A DNA stretch of 64,000 bases, from positions 15,393 through 79,392 of the forward strand of contig JACKPD010000010.1 in NCBI GenBank assembly GCA_024233785.1, given 5' to 3'. Position 1 is the stretch's first letter; each line of letters opens with the position of its first letter. The translations under genes were made by a program, and so were the position numbers. This DNA comes from Spirochaetales bacterium (GTDB lineage: Bacteria > Spirochaetota > Spirochaetia > CADAEX01). The notes under the pieces are model-generated. The model made no database searches and was not told the origin of the DNA. It saw only the letters and a list, made by a program, of their open reading frames with translations. Shown here piece after piece: positions 34,207-42,027 of this stretch.

Positions 34207-34920
34207 TTACAGTGTTTCAGATTCCATAATCAGAAGAGTCTTGGGATCTAGAAAAAGATGCCTTTCCTGGGAGATAATTTCATCACGATCCTTGACAACA
34301 TCCATTCTTATGTTTTTCTCATCATATTTCAAAGTGATGAGGACATCAATTACTTCCAGAAGATCTGCAAGTTCATAGGGTATTCCATTTTCATCAAATG
34401 TAAGATCATTCTTTTTAAGCGATGCGCTTACCCATACTTCAAGATCCAATTTTTTGGCAAATTCCTTGACTTTTTTCAAGCCGTCAAAGCTCATCTGCTC
34501 AATCTCAAAACCATCAACAATTATCGCGTCAGCCTTGAAATTACCTCCGACAATCATTGCTTCAAGGCTTTTAAGTATCTGTGTGATATCAATGTCCTTC
34601 TGATTGAAATTCATTATTACCCTGTTGCGGATAATTTCATCATGAATTGAAAGAGCATTTTCAAGATTTCTCTTCTTGGAAATTTCATTAAAAATATCTT
34701 CATACCAGCTTATAATATGATCTGTTCTTTTTGAAAATGAAACATGGATTACGTTTCTTTCGCGGAAGAGTTTATCTGTTGCTATATGCACAAGACAAGC
34801 AGTTTTCCCCACCCCTTTTTTGGAAGCAACAAAAGCAATATTGCCTTTGCCAAGCCCGCCATTGATAGACTTTTCCAGTATTCTCAATGGACTTCTTTGT
34901 ATAAGTTCCGACTTAACCAT
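34207..34920 (-). CDS. RecA/DnaB-like P-loop ATPase
   Basis: 237 aa. Walker A as ASKKGVGKTA near residue 36 follows a KSINGGLGKGNIAFV segment like the start of the KaiC/DnaB RecA-fold domain; Walker B is AIIVDGFE near residue 135. It lacks the zinc finger or Lon domain of RadA. No C-terminal partner domain is present. Function unknown; perhaps a DNA- or membrane-associated ATPase specific to spirochaetes. GAGGAG precedes the ATG. It lies 52 bp downstream of fusA and has its own terminator. Confidence 0.75.
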   Translation of the reverse strand: MVKSELIQRSPLRILEKSINGGLGKGNIAFVASKKGVGKTACLVHIATDKLFRERNVIHVSFSKRTDHIISWYEDIFNEISKKRNLENALSIHDEIIRNRVIMNFNQKDIDITQILKSLEAMIVGGNFKADAIIVDGFEIEQMSFDGLKKVKEFAKKLDLEVWVSASLKKNDLTFDENGIPYELADLLEVIDVLITLKYDEKNIRMDVVKDRDEIISQERHLFLDPKTLLIMESETL

Positions 34921-34972
34921 TAAAGCTCTCCTCAGTTTTAATAATACTACATTAACAATTTGCTGACTATCT

Positions 34973-37045
34973 TTATTTCTTTTCCTGATACTTCTTGATC
35001 AGTTCTTCAGCTATATTTTTCGGTACTCTGCCGTATTTCAAAAATTCCATTGTAAACTCGGCCTTACCCTGGGTTAGTGATCTGAGTGTTGTTGAGTATC
35101 CGAACATTTCTGACAGGGGAACTTCCGCTTCTACCTGAGAATTATTTCCGTCTTCAACAGAACTGACAATTACTCCCCTTCTCTGGTTAAGGCTTCCGAA
35201 GATATTTCCCTGAAATTCGCTGGGCCCTTCAACTGAAACCTTCATAACAGGTTCAAGTATTTCAGGAGCAGCTTTCGGGTAAGCCTGTCTGAAAGCTCCT
35301 ATTGCGGCGGATTGGAATGCCATATCAGAGGAGTCAACAGAATGGGACTGTCCATCGTTGATTGTTACCTTTACTCCGACAATCGGGAAACCAAGAAGCG
35401 TCCCTTTTTTTACAGCTGCCCTGAATCCCTTGTCACAGGCAGGAATGTATTCTGTCGGGATCTTTCCTCCCTTTATTTCATTGACAAACTCGTAAACACC
35501 TTCTGCCAGCGGTTCAACCCAGCCTACAATCTTTCCGTACTGACCGGAACCACCGCTCTGTTTCTTGTGGGTATAATCAAAATCCGCCCTCTTTGAAATG
35601 GTTTCCCTGTAGGCTACCTGCGGCATGCCTGTCTTTACTTCGGCTTTATATTCCCTCTTCATTCTCTCTACATAGACATCAAGGTGAAGTTCTCCCATTC
35701 CCTGGATTATTGTCTGGTTTGATTCATCATCAACATAAGACCTGAAAGTAGGATCTTCCTTTGAAAATCTGTTAAGAGCCTTGGACATATTGTCTGCAGA
35801 TTTTTTATCAACAGCTTCAATCGATAATGAAATAACAGGATCCGGCACATACATGGAGGTAAGAGAGTAATTAAACCCGGGCCTAGTAAATGTATCACCA
35901 GACGCGCAGTCTATCCCGAAAAGGGCTACTATATCTCCGCAGTCAGCTTCAGAAATATCTTCCATATTGTTGGAATGCATCCTGATCAGCCTTCCTACCT
36001 TGAATTTCTTTCTTGTCCTTGTATTGTAAAGCTCATCACCTTTTTTGATTGAACCCTGATAAATTCTAATATATGTAAGCTGGCCATACTGCCCGTCTTC
36101 AAGTTTAAAAGCAAGAAGAACCGGAGGAGCGGAAGGATCCGACTTAAGCGGGACCTCTTTTTCATTATCATCAAGATCAAGTACAAAATTATTGACATCT
36201 TCCGGTGCGGGCAGATACTGAAGGACAGCATCGAGCAGTGTCTGAACACCCTTGTTTTTATATGCCGAACCCATAAAGACAGGAACGATTTCCCTTGAGA
36301 TAACACCTTTTCGCATTGCATTTCTCAGCATTTTTTCAGGAATTTCCTTCCCGTCAAGGTAAAGTTCCGCAAGTTCATCTGAAAACATGGATAGGGCATC
36401 CAGAAGTTCTTCCCTCTTTTTATCTGCTTCTTCTTTAAGTTCAGCAGGAATATCCCTTTCTACGACATCAAGCCCGTCGTTTCCCTCAAAATAGACCGCC
36501 TTCATTTTCACAAGGTCTACGACACCAATATGCTTATCTTCAAGGCCGATAGGAATTTGCGCCATAACAGCGTTAAGGCCAAGTTTCTCAACAAGCTGTT
36601 CCTTTACCTTGTATGGATTTGCGCCTGTCCTGTCGCATTTATTGATAAATGCCAGCCGCGGTACATTGTATCTTTTAAGCTGCCTGTCAACAGTAATTGA
36701 CTGCGACTGCACACCGCCGACTGAACAGAGAACCAGAACCGCACCGTCAAGCACCCGCAGGGCCCTTTCTACTTCGACAGTAAAGTCAACATGGCCCGGA
36801 GTATCAATCAGATTTATCGGAGTTCCTTTCCAATCTACGCTTGTTGCAGCAGATGCGATTGTAATTCCTCTTTCTTTTTCAAGTTCCATGGAATCCATGG
36901 TTGCTCCGACACCGTCTTTGCCTCTGACTTCATGGATGGCATGTATTTTATTACAGTAAAAAAGTATTCTCTCAGAAAGAGTTGTTTTCCCTGAATCAAT
37001 ATGCGCACTTATACCGATGTTTCTTAGTTTTTTTTCCAAACTCAT
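34973..37045 (-). CDS. fusA: elongation factor G (mitochondrial/spirochaete type)
   Basis: 690-aa translational GTPase that drives translocation. The G1 motif is AHIDSGKTT (the Ser after Asp is typical of the mt-EFG1/spirochaete group, where bacterial EF-G usually has Ala), with DTPGHVDF as G3 and NKCDRTGA as G4. Domains II-V are complete. Spirochaetes carry two divergent EF-Gs; this one resembles the translocase-type spdEFG1, an assignment by motif only. A weak GAGG site precedes the ATG. The P-loop ATPase gene follows. Confidence 0.92.
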   Translation of the reverse strand: MSLEKKLRNIGISAHIDSGKTTLSERILFYCNKIHAIHEVRGKDGVGATMDSMELEKERGITIASAATSVDWKGTPINLIDTPGHVDFTVEVERALRVLDGAVLVLCSVGGVQSQSITVDRQLKRYNVPRLAFINKCDRTGANPYKVKEQLVEKLGLNAVMAQIPIGLEDKHIGVVDLVKMKAVYFEGNDGLDVVERDIPAELKEEADKKREELLDALSMFSDELAELYLDGKEIPEKMLRNAMRKGVISREIVPVFMGSAYKNKGVQTLLDAVLQYLPAPEDVNNFVLDLDDNEKEVPLKSDPSAPPVLLAFKLEDGQYGQLTYIRIYQGSIKKGDELYNTRTRKKFKVGRLIRMHSNNMEDISEADCGDIVALFGIDCASGDTFTRPGFNYSLTSMYVPDPVISLSIEAVDKKSADNMSKALNRFSKEDPTFRSYVDDESNQTIIQGMGELHLDVYVERMKREYKAEVKTGMPQVAYRETISKRADFDYTHKKQSGGSGQYGKIVGWVEPLAEGVYEFVNEIKGGKIPTEYIPACDKGFRAAVKKGTLLGFPIVGVKVTINDGQSHSVDSSDMAFQSAAIGAFRQAYPKAAPEILEPVMKVSVEGPSEFQGNIFGSLNQRRGVIVSSVEDGNNSQVEAEVPLSEMFGYSTTLRSLTQGKAEFTMEFLKYGRVPKNIAEELIKKYQEKK

Positions 37046-37252
37046 TTATAAATACCTCTTGTCTCCAAATAAAAAATATATCTCGCACCGTTAATACGGA
37101 TTTTTTTCAATCAAAACCCAATTTATCACGTGTAGTAATAATAATCACCTGTCAGGAATGATAATAAAGGCCTGCTTAAGATTTTCAGTTAGAGATATTA
37201 TATTTATTTTCCTGAAAATTCAATACCGCAGGGCTTTATGGATAAATATTTT

Positions 37253-38149
37253 CTAATAAGAGCTGAAATAGATATTTAAAATAAGTGCGACTTTGCCTTT
37301 AGTAATTTTCATCCCTTTACTGCGGGCTTCTTCATAAACTTCATCTACTGTAGCAGATGAACGTCTGGTTTTTATTTCAATTATTGAATCTATGTCACTC
37401 TGAGGTATGGGTTCTTTACTCCCGTAAATGCCTTTTCGTGTGACAGCAATATAAGCGTATCTCAGGGCTTCAAAATCTGACAATAGTTTTTTATGAGCTG
37501 CTGAAAGATTTTTATACTCTGTTGAGAGAGTTGCGAGATCTTCAGCAAGCCTGTTGATTCTACCGTCCTGGTTGGAATCACTAACCTTTATCTCCGAAAT
37601 CTGCTGTATCATGAATTCCGGATCATGTGCCGCGATATACTTGACCGGGTCTTCAACAGCCTCATAAACCGCTTTAAGCAGAAGATCAGGCCCGTAATAC
37701 TGTCCCCTTATCCTGATAAAATAGTTATCCTTGACTACTCTGAAATCATACGCGGTATAAGCAGCATGAAAAAAAGTAATTCCAGCCGGGAGATATGGGG
37801 ACAACTCGGTTTCATTAAATATGAGAGAGTCAGGAATAACATTTATCTCTATTCCTTCTTTTTTAAAAATCAGTTTTACTGATTTTGCCGTCAATGTTTT
37901 CCAGCTGAATATTTCGTTTGCGAATATTTTCAGGGTTTCTCTTTCCCTTTCCCCGGGATTCCCTTCAAGCATAATAGAAACTTCAGCATCCCCGCCCGGA
38001 TAGTTAACCCTGTATAAATTAAAAGTCCCTTCTTTCCCGGTCTGGGTGAATGTTATATTACTAAAGTCAGGCGCCCTGTCTTGCGCAAAAACTGATATAG
38101 TTCCCAATATAAGAAACGACAATGCTATTATCTTTATTTTTTTCAGCAT
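37253..38149 (-). CDS. secreted protein of unknown function
   Basis: 298 aa from ATG at 38149, chosen because AGGAG lies 8 nt upstream and a signal peptide (LKKIKIIALSFLILGTISVFAQ) then begins directly. The rest is a beta-rich globular region followed by a helical coiled stretch (about residues 180-240) and a short charged tail. No known family recognised. It is the last gene of an operon with the coiled-coil protein and adenylate cyclase, so it probably works with them in the envelope. Confidence 0.7.
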   Translation of the reverse strand: MLKKIKIIALSFLILGTISVFAQDRAPDFSNITFTQTGKEGTFNLYRVNYPGGDAEVSIMLEGNPGERERETLKIFANEIFSWKTLTAKSVKLIFKKEGIEINVIPDSLIFNETELSPYLPAGITFFHAAYTAYDFRVVKDNYFIRIRGQYYGPDLLLKAVYEAVEDPVKYIAAHDPEFMIQQISEIKVSDSNQDGRINRLAEDLATLSTEYKNLSAAHKKLLSDFEALRYAYIAVTRKGIYGSKEPIPQSDIDSIIEIKTRRSSATVDEVYEEARSKGMKITKGKVALILNIYFSSY

Positions 38150-38196
38150 ACTATTAACTCCTGTTAACTCCCCGGCCGCTGATTCTTTCAATTTAA

Positions 38197-39567
38197 TTAT
38201 CTGATTATTACCAGTATTCTGTCAAAAGGCCGTATCTGCTTTTTATCAGCTCCCTGCTGCGGCGAACCAGTTTCCCGCGCAAAAAGCCTGTCATCTGTAT
38301 AATAAAACTCAATCTCGCCAATAGGCTCATTATCATTCCTAAAAACATAGGCTTTATCGCCGGTTTTTATTTCCAGTATCCTGTTCATGAATACAATTAT
38401 TTCATCGCTGCTTACAGGGTCAATAACATAGCCGCTGACTCCGCTGGCCTGAATATAATAATCAAAAGCGTTACTGAAATTTTCAATATACCTGTTTTTT
38501 TCATCAATTTTTTGCGCGCTTTTATTCCAAACGGATTCATAACCATTTCTGATAAAAAGTTCTTTTTCATTTAACCTTTTTACAGCATCTGCCACTGAAT
38601 TCTGATATGGGACCTTTGCCAGCTGGTCAAGGAGAACGATAACCTTTTCGGATTCACCTCTTATGCTGTCAATTTCACCGGCGGAAGCCGCTTTATCCTT
38701 ATCCAGAATTGCGACTGAAGTCTGGTCAGCTAAAGCCGGAACTGTTTTAGTCTTTTTATCTGATAAAATCTTTTTAATATTTTCTTCTTTAAAAACAGGA
38801 TCAAGTTTATTTTTCAGAACACTGGCCAGCCGCGCGCTGTCCCTTTTGACAGAAGCATTCTCCGCTTCGAAATTGGCAGTTATTGATCTGATCCTCTCTT
38901 CATATGAGTTAATCAGCTCCTGCTGCTGCAGCTCTGCCATTCTCCGCTGGTTGTTGAGAATTTCATCCTGCTTTCTTGCCTTATCCAGCACAGCGGCATC
39001 ATAGGATGCCATTGCTTTTTCAATTTCTTTTATTTCTTCTTCCTTAGCCGCTATTTTTTCCCCATATTCTGATTTTATAATGGCCGAATCGCTGTTTCTT
39101 TTTTTATATATGGCGGCTACCCTTAATTTCTTCATATTCTCGCTTTCACCGCTTGCCATTACTATGGAAACATCCCTTTCAGCCTTGCTGTTCAGATTGT
39201 CTATTTCCTCATTCATGCTGAGCTTCAGATTTTCCTGGTCCGCTCTTGTTTTTCTGAGATTCTGTTCATATTTTTTCGCTACATCCAGAATATCCTTGAG
39301 GTTTACATCCTCAAAATCCTTGATCTGCACAGGAACAACCTTGCCGGCTTCCTGTATATATCTTGTTACTGCGTAAGCTGTCCCGACAACGGCAATAAGG
39401 AACACAAGGAGCGTAATCATTACAACATAATTTCTGTTCTTTTTTGATGCTGCAAATTCCACTTCGAGATCATAAAGTTCCCTGGAGCCTACTTCGAGAT
39501 TCTTCCAGTCAAGAAATGCATTTTTACTCTTGCTGACCAAGTCTTTTACTTTTCCATCATTGTCCAT
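38197..39567 (-). CDS. membrane-anchored coiled-coil protein
   Basis: 456 aa. A single membrane span (NYVVMITLLVFLIAVVGTAYA) near residue 45 separates a short cytoplasmic tail from a long region of heptad-rich coiled coil (about residues 95-260) and a C-terminal globular part with KTGDKAYVFRNDNEPIGEI. No family recognised. The 5' end overlaps the adenylate cyclase gene by 22 bp and the 3' end is 47 bp from the secreted protein start. This suggests a membrane complex built with the cyclase. Confidence 0.75.
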   Translation of the reverse strand: MDNDGKVKDLVSKSKNAFLDWKNLEVGSRELYDLEVEFAASKKNRNYVVMITLLVFLIAVVGTAYAVTRYIQEAGKVVPVQIKDFEDVNLKDILDVAKKYEQNLRKTRADQENLKLSMNEEIDNLNSKAERDVSIVMASGESENMKKLRVAAIYKKRNSDSAIIKSEYGEKIAAKEEEIKEIEKAMASYDAAVLDKARKQDEILNNQRRMAELQQQELINSYEERIRSITANFEAENASVKRDSARLASVLKNKLDPVFKEENIKKILSDKKTKTVPALADQTSVAILDKDKAASAGEIDSIRGESEKVIVLLDQLAKVPYQNSVADAVKRLNEKELFIRNGYESVWNKSAQKIDEKNRYIENFSNAFDYYIQASGVSGYVIDPVSSDEIIVFMNRILEIKTGDKAYVFRNDNEPIGEIEFYYTDDRLFARETGSPQQGADKKQIRPFDRILVIIR

Positions 39568-41294
39568 ATACCATTCCAGTTTTCAGGCGGTTTTGCTCCT
39601 GATATCCTGCTAATGAATATTTCCGCAGCAGGGATTCCGCATTTTGCGAAGTATTTCTCCGCAGCTTTCCAATCGCCTTTATAATAATCTTTAAGGGCAG
39701 TGTCAAACATCTCCAGTCTACCTTCAAGGTCAGAATCGAGTACATCAAGAGGAACAGGCCAGAAAACCTTTTTCCCTTCTTTCTTGCCCTTGACTTTAAC
39801 AGTATCAAGCTCCTGGAAAAAATAATCAGCATTATTCCTTATTGCATCATTTTTAATATATTCAGAACATATTACAGGTACCTTATAGATCCTTGTAAGC
39901 CCTTCAAGGCGCGAAGAAGAGTTGACATTATCACCAATAACTGTGTTTGTCATTCTTTCATTTGATCCGATGTTGCCGTAAAATACATCTCCGCCGTCTA
40001 TGCCGACTCCTACTTCGATGAGGACGGCCTTATAGACCATCTCTTCGGCAGCAGAAAGGGCTCCGTATTTTTTGACAATTTCCTCTTTCTTGTCAATCAT
40101 CTTTTTCCTGAGAGAAGCAGCTACTTCCTGTATTCCGTAACCTGCGGTAAGTGCCTGAACAGATTTGTTTTCTACGGAATCATCAAATGTGCCGAAAACA
40201 GCCAGCAGCGCATCACCGATTATGGAACCGACAATACCTTCCTTCCTGTGGACTCTTTTTATCGCTTCCTGATAATGCATGTTTATAAGGCTGATTATAT
40301 CTGTCCCGAGGATTTCAGTCATATTTGTAAACTGCTTTATATCTGAGAACAGGATTGTCAGTTCTCTGGATGAACCTTCAAGTTTTATCCGCTGCTCCTT
40401 GTAGGCTTTTCTTGCAACATCCGCAGTTACAAATTTCTTGAAGATGTTCATCAGGTTATCTATATTGCTGGAAAGTGAGTTAAATGACATACCTAAAAGC
40501 GTTATATCATCATTGGGAGCATCTTTAAGATCTATAATACCTATTCTCTGGTCTGTCCTCATTGCCATAATCTGGTCTGTCATAAGTTTAACAAAGCGCA
40601 GCAGGCTGTTGACAAGAAATACGCCCAGGAATCCGCATATAATTGTAATAGCGATTATAATTACCGCTACCTGGTTAAAAACCACTCTTGTAGGATAATA
40701 AAATTCGTTAACCTCTTCTGCCCTCACCAGAAAAGTATCCCATTTCTGGTTGAATTTAAATACACCGAAATATTCAAGATTCCCAAGATAAAAATTGATG
40801 GCCCCTTCTTTTGTGCCGGCGGCAGAGGCTTCCACGATAAGATTGTTAAGCGCGGGCCTTTCAGCCTCTTCTACGTTTATAGTAGGGGAAACTGAGAAAA
40901 ACAGGCTGCTGTCTGTATTTATTCCGATAAAAACAGACTTTTCTCCGCGCAGCTCTTTTATGGCCCGTTCCCGGATATTCTTTACAGACTCTTCCTTGTC
41001 TTCATTAAAAGAAAATATTTCATATTGATTATTACAGAAAATATGAAGGTCCTTGAGATCCCTTACAAGAAGCTGGTTTAAAAGTTTTATCTGCACTCCC
41101 CTGTTAAGAACAAGGTTGATATAGTTGGTCGTAAAATTGGAGAGCAGCAGCAGAATTGTGAAAAGTCCTGTAATCTTGAGGGTAATAGGTACAACCCTTG
41201 TACCTCTGATTTTATGTCCTATAAAATTTTTAATATTTTTCTTCACCTTTTTTTTCTTTTTATTGTTATATTTGAAAATTGTTAAAAATAACAT
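39546..41294 (-). CDS. membrane adenylate/guanylate cyclase (class III)
   Basis: 582 aa. Two membrane spans (about residues 38-60 and 205-230) flank a sensor domain; a HAMP-like linker follows, then a class III cyclase domain from about 300 to 490. Metal-binding Asp residues are in LFSDIKQFT and IGDALLAVFG; the transition-state Asn/Arg pair is in NVNSSSRLEG, and VGIDGGDVFYGNIGS is the typical core. The protein ends in a short TPR-like tail. Two envelope genes overlap or closely follow it. A promoter without leader lies at 41300-41328. It could supply cAMP to the cNMP sensor at 45771-47951. Confidence 0.9.
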   Translation of the reverse strand: MLFLTIFKYNNKKKKKVKKNIKNFIGHKIRGTRVVPITLKITGLFTILLLLSNFTTNYINLVLNRGVQIKLLNQLLVRDLKDLHIFCNNQYEIFSFNEDKEESVKNIRERAIKELRGEKSVFIGINTDSSLFFSVSPTINVEEAERPALNNLIVEASAAGTKEGAINFYLGNLEYFGVFKFNQKWDTFLVRAEEVNEFYYPTRVVFNQVAVIIIAITIICGFLGVFLVNSLLRFVKLMTDQIMAMRTDQRIGIIDLKDAPNDDITLLGMSFNSLSSNIDNLMNIFKKFVTADVARKAYKEQRIKLEGSSRELTILFSDIKQFTNMTEILGTDIISLINMHYQEAIKRVHRKEGIVGSIIGDALLAVFGTFDDSVENKSVQALTAGYGIQEVAASLRKKMIDKKEEIVKKYGALSAAEEMVYKAVLIEVGVGIDGGDVFYGNIGSNERMTNTVIGDNVNSSSRLEGLTRIYKVPVICSEYIKNDAIRNNADYFFQELDTVKVKGKKEGKKVFWPVPLDVLDSDLEGRLEMFDTALKDYYKGDWKAAEKYFAKCGIPAAEIFISRISGAKPPENWNGIWTMMEK

Positions 41295-41299
41295 TTATA

Positions 41300-41328
41300 A
41301 TTTTAAAGCACTAATTTTAGAAAATCAA
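41300..41328 (-). promoter_or_regulatory. promoter for the adenylate cyclase operon (leaderless)
   Basis: Minus strand -35 TTGATT (41328-41323), 17-nt spacer, -10 TAAAAT (41305-41300). Expected +1 falls on the ATG at 41294. Confidence 0.55.
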
Positions 41329-41410
41329 GAAAATTATTCTCAGTTGAATTAAATGTAATTTTTTGCTAACATTGGATAATCATCACTAATGTTATAGCCT
41401 GGAGTATTAT

Positions 41411-42013
41411 ATGTATGTAGTCTGTCTTGATCTTGAAGGTGTTCTTGTTCCTGAAATCTGGATAAATGTAGCGAAAAAAACCGGAATTGATGAACTCAAG
41501 CTCACTACAAGGGATATTTCTGATTACAATGCCCTGATGAAAAGAAGGATTGCGATCCTGGATGAAAACAATCTTAAGCTAAAAGATATTCAGGATGTAA
41601 TTGCGACAATGGACCCTCTTGACGGGGCGGAGGAATTCCTTGAAAAACTCAGGGAGCTGACACAGGTTATAATTCTTTCTGATACATTTACACAATTCGC
41701 CAAACCTCTTATGAAGAAACTCAGATGGCCTGTTATCTTCTGCAATGAACTTGTAATTGACAGTTCAGACAGGATCTCTGATTTCGCCTTAAGGCAGCAG
41801 GACGGAAAAAAGCATGCTGTCAGGGGATTTCATTCAATGGGCTTCAAGGTTGTTGCATCCGGTGATTCATATAACGATCTTTCAATGATAAGGGAAGCGG
41901 ACAGCGGGGCCCTTTTCTGCCCTCCGGAAAAAATCGTAAAAGACAATCCTGATCTTCCGGTTGCAATGACACACAAAGAGCTGCTGGAAATAATAAAAAG
42001 CCTTGTAGAATAA
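41411..42013 (+). CDS. thrH: phosphoserine phosphatase / homoserine phosphotransferase ThrH
   Basis: 200-aa HAD-family enzyme closely matching Pseudomonas ThrH over its whole length: CLDLEGVLVPEIWI at the N-terminus (nucleophile Asp and the characteristic Glu at +2), LSDTF, and AGDSYNDLSM-like GDSYNDLSM as motif IV. ThrH dephosphorylates phosphoserine and can transfer the phosphate to homoserine. It could provide the last step of serine synthesis from the SerA product. GGAG precedes the ATG. It is convergent with the hybrid kinase gene, 14 bp between stops. Confidence 0.92.
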   Translation: MYVVCLDLEGVLVPEIWINVAKKTGIDELKLTTRDISDYNALMKRRIAILDENNLKLKDIQDVIATMDPLDGAEEFLEKLRELTQVIILSDTFTQFAKPLMKKLRWPVIFCNELVIDSSDRISDFALRQQDGKKHAVRGFHSMGFKVVASGDSYNDLSMIREADSGALFCPPEKIVKDNPDLPVAMTHKELLEIIKSLVE

Positions 42014-42027
42014 AAAAACAGGACCTC

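Noticed and set aside
42014..42027. Terminator between thrH and the hybrid kinase gene
   Set aside because: A run of A is present but no stem could be drawn in the 14-bp gap.
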